A stretch of DNA of 64,000 nucleotides from NCBI GenBank assembly GCA_963814875.1, contig CAWFFJ010000016.1:1-64000 (forward strand), given 5' to 3'. Below are positions 24,270 through 35,654 of this stretch, piece after piece. Position 1 is the first letter of the stretch, and each line of letters opens with the position of its first letter. The translations under genes were made by a program, and so were the position numbers. The notes under the pieces are model-generated. The model was not told the origin of the DNA, did not search any database, and saw only the letters and a list, made by a program, of their open reading frames with translations. This DNA is from CAVSIS01 sp963814875 (GTDB lineage: Bacteria > Acidobacteriota > Thermoanaerobaculia > Thermoanaerobaculales > Sulfomarinibacteraceae).

Positions 24270-26210
24270 CTATGCCTCGAGCGAGCGGGTCCGGACGGCG
24301 TTGACGATTCGTTCGACGGCGGCGGCGAGCGGCTGGACACCCTCGTCGCGCCGGTGGCGCAGACGCAGGGACACGGTCCCCTGCTCCGCCTCGCGCGGGC
24401 CCACGACCAGCAGGTACGGCACCTTGAAGGTCTCGCCCTCGCGGATCTTGTATCCGAGCTTCTCGTTGCGTGCGTCCACCGCCGCGCGCACGCCGTGGCG
24501 GGCGAGCTCGGCCACGACCTCGGCGGCGTAGGCGGCCTCGCCGTCGGTGATCGCCAGCACCCGCACCTGCTCCGGCGCGAGCCACGGCGGCAGGTCGCCG
24601 GCAAAGTGCTCCAGCATCACCCCGAAGAAGCGCTCGAGCGAGCCGAGAATCGCCCGGTGGATCATGACCGGCCGCTTGGACGCACCGTCGGAGTCCACGT
24701 AGCTGAGGTCGAAGCGCTCCGGCAGGTTGAAGTCGAGCTGGATGGTGGCGAGCTGCCAGTCGCGTCCGATGGCGTCGTGGACGACGAAGTCGATCTTGGG
24801 GCCGTAGAAGGCGCCGTCGCCCGGGTTGACGGTGTACGCGACGCCGCGGGCGTCGAGGCATCCTGCGAGCACCGCTTCGGCGTGCTCCCAGATGGCCAGG
24901 TCGCCGATCGCCTTCTCGGGCCGGGTCGAGAGGAAGATCTCGACGTCGCTGAAGCCGAAGATCGCGTAGATCTCGAAGATGAGGTTGAAGAGTGCGGTGA
25001 CCTCGGCTTCGATCTGCTCGGGGGTGCAGAAGATGTGCGCGTCGTCCTGGCTGAAGGTGCGCACCCGGGTGAGGCCGGTGACAACGCCGGAGCGCTCATA
25101 GCGGTGCAGACGGCCGAAGTCGGCGATCCGCCGCGGCAGGTCGCGATAGGAGTACGCCGCACTGCCGTACAGCAGGCAGTGGGCGGGGCAGTTCATCGGC
25201 TTGAGCGAGAAGCCGCACTCGGCAACGCTCTCGAGGGCGTCGGCGAAGTACATGTTCTCGCGGTAGTTGTCCATGTGGCCCGAGCGCCGCCACAGGTCGA
25301 CGTCGAAGACCTGCGGGGTGATCACCTCGTCGTAACCGTAGCTGCGGTACTTCTCCCGCATCAGCTCGACCAAGGCGTTGTAGACGATCGTCCCACGCGG
25401 GTGGAAGAACGGGCTCGCGGGCGCCTCCGGGTGGAACGAGAACAGGTCGAGCTCGCGTCCGAGCCGCCGGTGGTCGCGGCGCCGGATCTCCTCGAGGCGC
25501 GCGAAGTAGGCGTCGAGCTCCTTCTGGTTGGCGAACGCGGTGCCGTAGATGCGCTGCAGCATCTCGTTGCGCTCGTCGCCCTTGAAGTAGGCGCCCGAGG
25601 CCTCGAGCAGGCGCACCGCGCCGATCTGTCCGGTGCGCTGGAGGTGCGGACCCCGGCACAGGTCGACGAAGTCGCCGTGGCGGTAGAGAGTGATCGCCTC
25701 GCCCTCGGGAATGTCCTCGAGCCGGACCAGCTTGACGTCCTCGCCGCGCTCCCGCATCACCTCTCGGACGTGCTCGCGGTCGGCCTCGACGCGCTCGAAC
25801 GGCAGGTCCTCGGCGATGATCGCGCGCATCATCTCCTCGATGCGCTCGAAGTCCTCGGGCTTGAACGCCCGTGGGAAGCGGAAGTCGTACTGGAACTTCT
25901 CGGAGTGGTCCTGGCGGCCGGCATCGATCGGGGTGCCGGGCCACAGGCGCTTGACCGCGTCGGCGAGCACGTGCTCTGCCGAGTGGCGGATGACGTCGCC
26001 GGCCTCGGCATCGCGGGTGGTGACGATGCGCAGCTCGGCATCGTGGTCGAGTCGGGTGCGCAGGTCGACCATGCGCCCGTCGACGAGACCGGCGATCGTG
26101 TCCCGGGCCAGCCGCGGTCCGATCGACTCGGCGACCTCGAGCACAGTGGTCCCATTCGGGAAGACCTTGCGGCTCCCGTCCGGCAGGGTGACCTGGATGC
26201 TGTCCGACAT
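24270..26210 (-). CDS. thrS: Threonine--tRNA ligase
   Basis: 646 residues, full length. N-terminal TGS domain (QVTLPDGSRKVFPNG), SAD/editing domain with RHSAEHVLADAVKRL, class II catalytic core with KPMNCPAHC (zinc Cys), RYERSGVVTGLTRVRTFSQDDAHIFC and IHRAILGSLERFFGVMLE, then an anticodon-binding domain. The editing domain that clears Ser-tRNA-Thr is present. Lead gene of the thrS-rpmI-rplT-pheS-pheT cluster; no T-box leader is seen. Confidence 0.96.
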   Translation of the reverse strand: MSDSIQVTLPDGSRKVFPNGTTVLEVAESIGPRLARDTIAGLVDGRMVDLRTRLDHDAELRIVTTRDAEAGDVIRHSAEHVLADAVKRLWPGTPIDAGRQDHSEKFQYDFRFPRAFKPEDFERIEEMMRAIIAEDLPFERVEADREHVREVMRERGEDVKLVRLEDIPEGEAITLYRHGDFVDLCRGPHLQRTGQIGAVRLLEASGAYFKGDERNEMLQRIYGTAFANQKELDAYFARLEEIRRRDHRRLGRELDLFSFHPEAPASPFFHPRGTIVYNALVELMREKYRSYGYDEVITPQVFDVDLWRRSGHMDNYRENMYFADALESVAECGFSLKPMNCPAHCLLYGSAAYSYRDLPRRIADFGRLHRYERSGVVTGLTRVRTFSQDDAHIFCTPEQIEAEVTALFNLIFEIYAIFGFSDVEIFLSTRPEKAIGDLAIWEHAEAVLAGCLDARGVAYTVNPGDGAFYGPKIDFVVHDAIGRDWQLATIQLDFNLPERFDLSYVDSDGASKRPVMIHRAILGSLERFFGVMLEHFAGDLPPWLAPEQVRVLAITDGEAAYAAEVVAELARHGVRAAVDARNEKLGYKIREGETFKVPYLLVVGPREAEQGTVSLRLRHRRDEGVQPLAAAVERIVNAVRTRSLEA

Positions 26211-26225
26211 GCTGGGGCTCCGTCA

Positions 26226-26262
26226 AACAAAATACGAAGGCCCGACCACGGGGGGTCGGGCC
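26226..26262 (-). terminator. Rho-independent terminator after the tRNA-Val genes
   Basis: Perfect 9-bp stem GGCCCGACC/GGTCGGGCC (26239-26247 and 26254-26262). On the minus strand the T-rich run TTCGTATTTTGTTT follows it. It would end the tRNA transcript just before thrS. Confidence 0.8.
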
Positions 26263-26269
26263 GGAGACA

Positions 26270-26346
26270 TGGTAGGCGCGATCGGACTCGAACCGATGAC
26301 CTCATCCGTGTGAGGGATGCGCTCTAACCAACTGAGCTACGCGCCT
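26270..26346 (-). tRNA. tRNA-Val (CAC)
   Basis: Read on the minus strand, a complete cloverleaf: acceptor AGGCGCG/CGCGCCT, D-arm GCTCAGTTGGTTAGAGC, anticodon loop CTCACAC with anticodon CAC, T-arm ATCGG-TTCGAGT-CCGAT, discriminator A and an encoded CCA end. It reads GUG codons, which are frequent in this GC-rich genome. Confidence 0.97.
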
Positions 26347-26365
26347 TCGCGACATACGCTCGAAA

Positions 26366-26443
26366 TGGTAGGCGCGAGCGGACTCGAACCGCTGACCTCT
26401 ACCGTGTCAAGGTAGCGCTCTAACCAATCTGAGCTACGCGCCT
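26366..26443 (-). tRNA. tRNA-Val (GAC)
   Basis: Minus-strand cloverleaf with the same acceptor as its neighbour, anticodon stem CTACC/GGTAG around loop TTGACAC (anticodon GAC), T-arm GCGG-TTCGAGT-CCGC and an encoded CCA. It lies 20 bases upstream of tRNA-Val (CAC), so the pair is co-transcribed. It reads GUC and GUU. Confidence 0.97.
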
Positions 26444-26533
26444 GTGGCTAACGACGGGTGGTCCCGTGGACGCTTCGGACCCGTCTTCGACCTTTTTGAG
26501 TCTGACAAAGAACATCCCCACAAGGGGAGGCGC

Positions 26534-26563
26534 AGCATAGCAGCGGCCTCGATCGACTGTCAA
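26534..26563 (-). promoter_or_regulatory. Sigma-70 promoter of the tRNA-Val pair
   Basis: Minus strand: perfect -35 TTGACA (26558-26563), 18-bp spacer, -10 TATGCT (26534-26539). Transcription would begin near 26527, about 85 bases before the first tRNA, with a small CCCC-TTGT-GGGG hairpin in the leader. The rest of the gap 26444-26777 shows nothing recognisable. Confidence 0.7.
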
Positions 26564-26777
26564 CCGGCACGGAGCGTGGGGCTTGCGCCGCTCGATGCCG
26601 CCACGTTCAATGCCCTTCCCTCGGTCCCTTCGGCGGGCGCGCCGACCCGCCCTTCGATCGACCAGCTTGGCGTGAGGAGGCGCGCAGCCCGTCCCACACA
26701 GCGCATGCGGTACAGCCCCTTCGGTGCCGCCACCTCCTCGACCCCTGTCACGGGACTCTAGGCTACGATAGGAGGCA

Positions 26778-27032
26778 ATGGACGAGCCCCTGGTCACCGT
26801 CGCCCGCGCCCAGGGTGAGATCGAGGCCCAGCAGATCGTGGGCTTCCTCGAGGCGCACGACATCGCCGCCGTGCTGCGCGGCGAGGCGCTGCGCAAGACC
26901 CACGGGATGCTGCTCGACGGTCTCGGCTTCGTCGAGGTCCAGGTCAACCCGGAAGACGCCGACGCCGCCCGCGACCTGCTCGACACCGCGGCCCGCGGCG
27001 AGCTCCGCCTCGCCGACGACGAGGTGGAGTGA
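26778..27032 (+). CDS. DUF2007-type putative signal-transducing protein
   Basis: 84 residues with AGGAGG upstream of the ATG. VTVARAQGEIEAQQIVGFLEAHDIAAVLRGE and VEVQVNPEDADAARDLLD are the DUF2007 pattern, a small ferredoxin-like alpha-beta fold of unknown role. A single gene, followed at once by a MITE-like element. Confidence 0.7.
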   Translation: MDEPLVTVARAQGEIEAQQIVGFLEAHDIAAVLRGEALRKTHGMLLDGLGFVEVQVNPEDADAARDLLDTAARGELRLADDEVE

Positions 27033-27033
27033 G

Positions 27034-27312
27034 CACAAACACCAAGACACCAAGGGCGCTGAGCAGGTTCAAGACGCCTGGTCGGCCGTCGAATTGTGCC
27101 GGTCATCATGGTGGGAGCTCTCGTGAGGCCAAAACCGAAATAGGTGGTCGCGCCGCGCGGAGCGCCGTCTCGAACTGACTGGCAGGGGTTCGAGAGACGA
27201 CTCTGAAGTCTCCCTTTCATCCTCTCGGGGCGGCCGTGGCCGGCACGCGTCGGAAACTGACTGGCAGTGATCTCCTCTGCGATGGCTTGGTGTCTTGGTG
27301 TCTTGGTGGTGT
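27034..27312. mobile_element. MITE-like element with ACACCAAG inverted ends
   Basis: The whole 285-bp gap between the DUF2007 gene and aspS is bounded by inverted repeats: CACAAACACCAAGACACCAA from 27034 and CTTGGTGTCTTGGTGTCTTG from 27286. Inside, AACTGACTGGCAG occurs twice (27173-27185 and 27255-27267). No transposase or plausible protein is present. The end motif also occurs at 3-10 next to the four-helix gene. Confidence 0.5.
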
Positions 27313-27317
27313 AGTCC

Positions 27318-29072
27318 CTATCGTTCCCGGAGGCGGATGCCGAGCTCGGCGAGCTGGGCGTCGTCCACCCCCGACGGCGCGTCGGTCATCAGGCACGATG
27401 CCGAGGTCGTCTTGGGGAAGGCGATCACGTCACGGATCGAGTCCCGCCCCGCCATCAGCATCACCATGCGATCGAGGCCGAGCGCGATGCCGCCGTGAGG
27501 CGGCACACCGTAGCGGAACGCCTCGAGCAGGAAGCCGAAGCGGGCGGTGGCCTCCGCTTCGTCGATCCCGAGCACGGCAAACATCCTGCGCTGCAGCGCC
27601 GGGTCGTGGATCCGGATCGACCCGCCGCCAAGCTCGAGCCCGTCCATGACCACGTCGTAGGCCCGAGCGCGGACGCCAGCGGGGTCGTCTCCGAGGCGCT
27701 CCGCGTCGTCCGGGTGGGGCGAGGTGAACGGGTGGTGCATGGCGTAGTAGCGGCCATCCTCCTCGTTCCACTCGAGGAGCGGGAAGTCGGTCACCCACAG
27801 GAAGTCGTGGCGCCCGTCCGGGATCAGGCCGCGCTCACGGGCGAGGGCGAGGCGGAGCGCGCCGAGGGCGGCGAGGACCACCTTCTCCGGCCCGCCGACG
27901 GCGAGCAAGAGGTCGCCGTCACCGGCGCCGGCGGCAACCAGGAAGCGCTCGACCCCGGCATCGCCAAGGGCCTTCTTGGCGGGCGAGGCGGGACCTTCCG
28001 GAGTGCGCTTGAACCACAGCACACCGGCCGCACCGAACGGCCTCACGACGTCGTTGAGGGCGTCGAGCTGCTTGCGGCTCAGCTCGGCGCCGCCGGGGAG
28101 GACGAGTCCTTTGACGCGGCCGCTCGCGGCGGCCTCCTCGAGCACCCTGAAGCCGCACCCGGGGCAGAGGTGACCGAGCTCGGCAAGCTCGAGGCCGAAG
28201 CGGGTGTCCGGCCGGTCGCTGCCGAAACGTTCCATCGCGTCACGGTAGGTCATGCGCGGGAAGCTCGCCGGCGGCGCGATGCCGACGAGCGGGAAGATCC
28301 GGGCGAAGAGGCCCTCGATGAGCCGGTAGACGTCGTCTTCGACGATGAAGGAGGCCTCGAGGTCGATCTGGGTGAACTCGGGCTGGCGGTCGGCGCGCAG
28401 GTCCTCGTCCCGGAAACAGCGCGCAATCTGGAAGTAGCGGCCGATGCCGGCGACCTGCAGCAGCTGCTTGAACAGCTGCGGGGACTGGGGCAGGGCGTAG
28501 AACGATCCCTTGTGGATCCGTGACGGCACTAGAAAGTCGCGGGCACCCTCCGGGGTCGAACGGGTGAGGATCGGCGTCTCGACGTCGATGAAGCCCATCT
28601 CGTCGAAGTAGCGCCGCGCCTCGGCAACGACGCGGTGGCGCAGCACCAGGTTGGCGGCCATGGCGGGGCGCCGCAGGTCGAGCGAACGGTGCTTGAGGCG
28701 AAGCTCCTCGGAAGCGTTGGTCTGGTCCTCGACCACGAACGGCGGGGTCTCGGCGTGGCTCAGGATCGCAAGCGAGGTCACCTTGACCTCGACCTCGCCG
28801 GTCGGCATGCCGGGATTGGCTTGGCCCGGAGCCCGCTCGCGCACCACGCCGGCGACCAGGACCGCGTCCTCGGACGACAGTCGCTCGCCGTCGGCGACCA
28901 GGGCGTCCTCGAACACGAGCTGGACCAGCCCGCTGCGGTCACGCAGGTCGACGAAGACCAGGCCGCCGAGGTCGCGGCGACGCCGCACCCAACCCACCAG
29001 CTCGACGGTCTCGCCCAGGTTTGCGCGTCGCAATGCGCCGCACCACGGTCTGTCCCACGCCGACATGGTCAT
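27318..29072 (-). CDS. aspS: Aspartate--tRNA(Asp/Asn) ligase
   Basis: 584 residues from the ATG at 29072, preceded by GGGAG; a second ATG lies two codons on. N-terminal OB anticodon domain (VELVGWVRRRRDLGGLVFVDLRDR), motif 1-3 of class IIb (RSTPEGARDFLVPSR, ALPQSPQLFKQLLQVAG, ARCFRDEDLRADRQPEFTQID, GGIALGLDRMVMLMAG) and the bacterial GAD insertion between. It charges tRNA-Asp. Whether it also charges tRNA-Asn depends on the presence of GatCAB, not visible here. It lies downstream of hisS, a common pairing. Confidence 0.95.
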   Translation of the reverse strand: MTMSAWDRPWCGALRRANLGETVELVGWVRRRRDLGGLVFVDLRDRSGLVQLVFEDALVADGERLSSEDAVLVAGVVRERAPGQANPGMPTGEVEVKVTSLAILSHAETPPFVVEDQTNASEELRLKHRSLDLRRPAMAANLVLRHRVVAEARRYFDEMGFIDVETPILTRSTPEGARDFLVPSRIHKGSFYALPQSPQLFKQLLQVAGIGRYFQIARCFRDEDLRADRQPEFTQIDLEASFIVEDDVYRLIEGLFARIFPLVGIAPPASFPRMTYRDAMERFGSDRPDTRFGLELAELGHLCPGCGFRVLEEAAASGRVKGLVLPGGAELSRKQLDALNDVVRPFGAAGVLWFKRTPEGPASPAKKALGDAGVERFLVAAGAGDGDLLLAVGGPEKVVLAALGALRLALARERGLIPDGRHDFLWVTDFPLLEWNEEDGRYYAMHHPFTSPHPDDAERLGDDPAGVRARAYDVVMDGLELGGGSIRIHDPALQRRMFAVLGIDEAEATARFGFLLEAFRYGVPPHGGIALGLDRMVMLMAGRDSIRDVIAFPKTTSASCLMTDAPSGVDDAQLAELGIRLRER

Positions 29073-29110
29073 CTCGCGCTCCCCGCGCGCTCTCTCGCGC
29101 GCCGCGTAGT

Positions 29111-30387
<1,277 letters not shown>

Positions 30388-30391
<4 letters not shown>

Positions 30392-30948
30392 GCCTCCTCC
30401 TCGAGGTCGTCGGGACCGCCGACCACCCGGTCGACGCCGTCGGCCAGGAAGCGGCTCTTGTAGGCGAGGTAGTTGCTCGCGACCCTGGCGATCCGCGCCC
30501 GCTCGTCGTTAGTGAGCTCGCGGCGGACCGTCGCCGGCACCCCCGCCACCAGCGAGCAGGGCGGCGCCGAAAACCCCTCGCGCACCACCGCGCCGGCGGC
30601 AACCAGCGCACCCTCACCGATCTCGGCATCGTTGAGGATCACGGCACCCATCCCCACCAAACAGCCGCGGCGCAGTGTACAGCCGTGCAGCTTGGCACCG
30701 TGGCCGACGCTGACGTCGTCCTCGATCAGGGTCGGGCAGAGCTGGTTCTCGACATGGACCAGCACGCCGTCCTGGAGGTTCGCCCGGGCGCCGACGCGGA
30801 TCCAGTGGATGTCGCCCCGCAGGACGACGCTGTACCACACAGAAGCATCGTCGCCGAGAGCGACGTCGCCGACAATGACGGCGTTCGAGGCGACGAACAC
30901 CCGCGCCCCGAACTGCGGCCTCTTGCCGAACACCTCGCGAACCAGCAT
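30388..30948 (-). CDS. Gamma-class carbonic anhydrase-like protein
   Basis: 186 residues forming left-handed beta-helix hexapeptide repeats (NAVIVGDVALGDDASVWYSVVLRGD). The three zinc His positions appear in VLVHVENQ, VSVGHGAKLHGC. Members of this family (YrdA, PaaY, CamH) may hydrate CO2 or act as thioesterases or maturation factors; only some are active. Co-transcribed with hisS. The fold is certain, the activity is not. Confidence 0.88.
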
Positions 30949-31274
30949 CCGTCACTCTCCTCGGTTGGACCCATGCCGCCGAGTGGCCCCCGGCGAACCC
31001 TCCAGCCGCACCGGCGACGCCGGCCGCAGAGTTCTTCACGCTACCACAGGGCTGGGTGGGCGGCAACGCGTTCATCAGCCGCGGTCCCGGCCAGAAGAGG
31101 CCTCATTCCGGGCACTTGTGGAGAGCTCCGCTGCAGGCCGGCGCGGCAACGGACGAGCCATCAACAAGATACCTGCAAGTCATTGCAAAAGAACGTCTTA
31201 CGCCATGTTCACAAACGCTACACAGAGGTTCAGAAGTCATTGGTTTACACCGGCTTAACAGGAAAACCAACACC

Positions 31275-31295
31275 TTTTCCACAGCCTTTTCCACA
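31275..31295 (+). promoter_or_regulatory. Two DnaA-box-like sites in an AT-rich gap
   Basis: TTTTCCACA occurs at 31275-31283 and again at 31287-31295, both fitting the consensus TTWTNCACA, 12 bp apart. They lie at the edge of a notably AT-rich stretch (31150-31300) within a 352-bp gap (30949-31300). The rest of the gap holds no gene I can recognise. No dnaA, dnaN or parA is nearby, so this may be a DnaA-titration or regulatory site, or chance. Confidence 0.35.
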
Positions 31296-31300
31296 ACCTG

Positions 31301-31899
31301 TCAGACCTGCTCCAGCCAGCCTACTGGCCCGATCCGGAGGATCCGGGACCGCACGCCCGACAGGTCGACCAGGGTCGAGGCCGACCCGCCCGGCGTGGTC
31401 CCACCGTCGAGCACCAGATCGGGCCGCCCGAGCAGTGTGAAGAGGGCGGCGTCGGGGTCCGTAAAGGGCGGCATGCCGTGCCGGTTGGCCGACGTCCCGG
31501 TCAGCGGACCGCAGCGCTCGAGGACCGCGAGCAGCAGTGCGTGCCCGGGGATCCGCACTGCCAGGGTGCCGCCCGCGGCGCACGGGAGGCCGGATCGGGC
31601 GGGCAGAATCGCGGTCAGCGCACCCGGCCAGCTCGCCTCGAGCGCCGTCCGGTGGCGCTTGGGGACCTCCACCAGCTGGTCGAGCTGCGGCCAGCTGCCG
31701 CACAGTACCGACATCGGCATGTCGCGGGGCCGTCCCTTGAGCTCACGGACGCGGTCTACCGCAGCGGCCGACGACGGGTCTGCGCCGAGACCGTAGAAGG
31801 TCTCGGTAGGGAGCAGGATGACGCCCGCCGCATCGATGGTCGCGCGCGCCGCGCGGGCTGCGGCCTCGACCTCACCGGAGGTCTTGAGCTGTAGCCGCG

Positions 31900-31903
<4 letters not shown>
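31301..31903 (-). CDS. tsaC: L-threonylcarbamoyladenylate synthase
   Basis: 200 residues, the short TsaC/YrdC form without a Sua5 domain. ATG at 31903 overlaps the recN stop. LLPTETFYGLGADPSSAAAV, ELKGRPRDMPMSVL, LPCAAGGTLAVRIP and LTGTSANRHGMPP line the ATP/threonine/bicarbonate pocket. It makes threonylcarbamoyl-AMP for the t6A37 modification of ANN-reading tRNAs. Confidence 0.92.
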
Positions 31904-33603
<1,700 letters not shown>

Positions 33604-33645
33604 GGCACGATGCTACCAGTAGAATGGGCTCGTGGGAGGTGGCGT

Positions 33646-34041
33646 ATGAGCAATGGACACGCTCGTCCTGTGGTTCGAGGGATGGCCGGGGTGACGGCTC
33701 AGGCGGTGCCGCACACGCGGGGGACCACGATCCAGATCCTGCTCGGCCCCGCCGAGGGCGCGCCGAACTTCGTCACCCGCCGCTTCACCATCGAGCCCGG
33801 CGGCCGCATCCCCTGCCACCGGCACGACTCCATCGAGCACGAGCAGGTGGTTCTCGAGGGTGAGATGGTGCTCGGTCTTGACAAACAGGTGCACACGGTC
33901 ATCGCCGGGGACTGCGTCTTGATCCCGCCCGGTGTCGCGCACTGGTACGAGAACCGCGGCTCGGTGCCGGTGCGCTTCCTGTGCATGGTGCCGAACACCC
34001 CTGACTACCAGACGGAGTGGCTCGAACCGGCGGCCGTCTGA
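33646..34041 (+). CDS. Cupin-domain protein
   Basis: 131 residues from the ATG at 33646, with GGAGG upstream. The two cupin motifs are PCHRHDSIEHEQVVLEGEM (metal His, His, Glu) and DCVLIPPGVAHWYENRG (last His). A single small beta-barrel of the RmlC-like fold; enzyme, isomerase or sensor roles are all possible. Its last 37 bases overlap the antisense end of coaE. Confidence 0.85.
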   Translation: MSNGHARPVVRGMAGVTAQAVPHTRGTTIQILLGPAEGAPNFVTRRFTIEPGGRIPCHRHDSIEHEQVVLEGEMVLGLDKQVHTVIAGDCVLIPPGVAHWYENRGSVPVRFLCMVPNTPDYQTEWLEPAAV

Positions 34042-34691
34042 CGGGCTCGGCAACGCGCCGTGATCTCCTCCAGAGCACGCTCGACCTCCTCGGCGAGGGC
34101 TGACTCCGGCCCCGAGTTGTCGATCACGACATCGGCGACGGCCCGCTTGACGTCGATCGGCACCTGCGTGGCAAGCAGTGCCCGCGCCCTCTCGGCCGGC
34201 ACGCCCCGGGCGATCGCCCGCACGAGCTGCTGCTCGGGCCGACACCACACCACGACCAGCAGGTCGTAGCCGCCCGCCGAGGCGGTCTCGACCAGGAGCG
34301 CCGCCTCGACGATCGCCACCTCGGGCGGCTCGGCCCGAGCGGCGAGGCTGTTCAGCCACCGCGCCACCTCGCGCCGCACCAGGGGGTGGATGGCGCCCTC
34401 GAGGTCGCCACGCGCCGAGGGGTCGGCGAGCACCAGCCCGCCGAGCCGCTCGCGGTCGACACCTCCGTCGGCTGCGAGTACGTCGTTCCCGAAGAGCCTG
34501 TGGACCGCTGCCGCACCCTCACTGCCGGCCGCATAGAGGTCGTGGACGATGCGGTCAGCGTCGAGGCAGGGCACTCCACGGGCCACCAGCATCCGAGCCA
34601 CCGTGGTCTTACCCGACGCGAGCCCTCCGGTCAGACCCACAGCGCACGGGCGCCGGTGGATCCCATCACTGGCGTCGCGGTCCGCGACCAC
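34005..34691 (-). CDS. coaE: Dephospho-CoA kinase
   Basis: 228 residues from the GTG at 34691, chosen for GGAGGGGAG six bases upstream. Walker A VGLTGGLASGKTTVARML, then CLDADRIVHDLY, IHPLVRREVARWL and VEAALLVETA. It phosphorylates the 3'-OH of dephospho-CoA, the last step of coenzyme A synthesis. Directly downstream of folD and tail-to-tail with the cupin gene. Confidence 0.92.
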   Translation of the reverse strand: MVADRDASDGIHRRPCAVGLTGGLASGKTTVARMLVARGVPCLDADRIVHDLYAAGSEGAAAVHRLFGNDVLAADGGVDRERLGGLVLADPSARGDLEGAIHPLVRREVARWLNSLAARAEPPEVAIVEAALLVETASAGGYDLLVVVWCRPEQQLVRAIARGVPAERARALLATQVPIDVKRAVADVVIDNSGPESALAEEVERALEEITARCRARQTAAGSSHSVW

Positions 34692-34717
34692 TCTCGACTC
34701 CCCTCCGCGAAGGGCCT

Positions 34718-35644
34718 TCAGACCCCTCGGCGCAAGCGCGCTGCGCGCAGCGTGTTGGACATCAGCATTGCGATCGTCAGCGGACCGACGCCTCCCGGGA
34801 CTGGGGTGATGCGTCCGGCACGTGGCGCCACCGCGGTGAAGTCGACGTCGCCGGCGAGGACTCCTCCGCGACGCTCGAAGGCGGCCATCTTCTTCTCGTT
34901 GCCCGGCCACAGCCGCTCGACGGCAGCGCGATCGGTGACCCGGTGCATGCCCACGTCGACGACCACCGCACCCTCGCGCACGTGTTCCGGCCCGATCAGG
35001 GCGAGCACGCCGACCGCCGCCACCAGCAGGTCGGCCTCACGGGTCACCGCGGCGAGCTCGCGCGTCCTGGAGTGGCACATCGTGACTGTGGCGTGGGCGT
35101 GGAGGAGCAACATCGCCATGGGCTTGCCGACGATGTCGGAGCGCCCGACCACCGCCGCGCGCATGCCCTTCGGGTCAATGCCCTCGCGTCGCAGCATCTC
35201 CATGACCCCGGCCGGCGTGCACGGTACCAGACGTGGCCGGCCCTGTTGGAGCAGGCCGACATTCTCGGTGTGGAAACCGTCGACGTCCTTGTACGGGTCG
35301 ATCCGCTCGAGCACGGCATGGGCGTCGAGCCCCCCGGGCAGCGGCAGCTGGACCAGGATCGCGTCGACCTCCGCATCCTCGTTGAGCCGGTCGACCAGCG
35401 CGTCGAGCTTCGCCTGCGGGGTTTCGGCGGGCAGCCGGTGGGTCTCCGAGCGCATGCCGAGCTCGGCCGAGGTGCGCGCCTTCGAGCCCACGTAGACCTG
35501 GGACGCCGGATCGTCCCCAACCAGGATGACGTGGAGCTGGGGAGTGATGCCCCGCCTCGCCAGCGCCTCAACCTCGGTCGCGACATCGGCCTGGATCTCC
35601 CGCCCGATCCGGGTCCCGTCGAGGATCTTGCCATCGTCCGTCAC
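34718..35644 (-). CDS. folD: Bifunctional methylenetetrahydrofolate dehydrogenase/cyclohydrolase
   Basis: 308 residues from the GTG at 35644, with GGAGG upstream. LHVILVGDDPASQVYVGSKAR carries the Tyr and Lys of the active site, then LVQLPLPGGLDAH, GRSDIVGKPMAMLLLHAHATVT and TPVPGGVGPLTIAMLM. It interconverts 5,10-methylene- and 10-formyl-tetrahydrofolate with NADP. It follows ubiE by 10 bases. Confidence 0.95.
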   Translation of the reverse strand: MTDDGKILDGTRIGREIQADVATEVEALARRGITPQLHVILVGDDPASQVYVGSKARTSAELGMRSETHRLPAETPQAKLDALVDRLNEDAEVDAILVQLPLPGGLDAHAVLERIDPYKDVDGFHTENVGLLQQGRPRLVPCTPAGVMEMLRREGIDPKGMRAAVVGRSDIVGKPMAMLLLHAHATVTMCHSRTRELAAVTREADLLVAAVGVLALIGPEHVREGAVVVDVGMHRVTDRAAVERLWPGNEKKMAAFERRGGVLAGDVDFTAVAPRAGRITPVPGGVGPLTIAMLMSNTLRAARLRRGV

Positions 35645-35654
35645 GTGCGCCTCC

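Noticed and set aside
26120..26260. T-box leader before thrS
   Set aside because: No specifier loop or TGGNACCGCG-type box; the hairpin there is explained as the tRNA terminator.
24171..26327. 718-codon plus-strand open frame
   Set aside because: Antisense of thrS and the first tRNA; produced by GC-rich third positions.
31150..31300. Firm oriC call
   Set aside because: Only two boxes, no dnaA/dnaN/gidA neighbours and no skew data in a 64-kb window.
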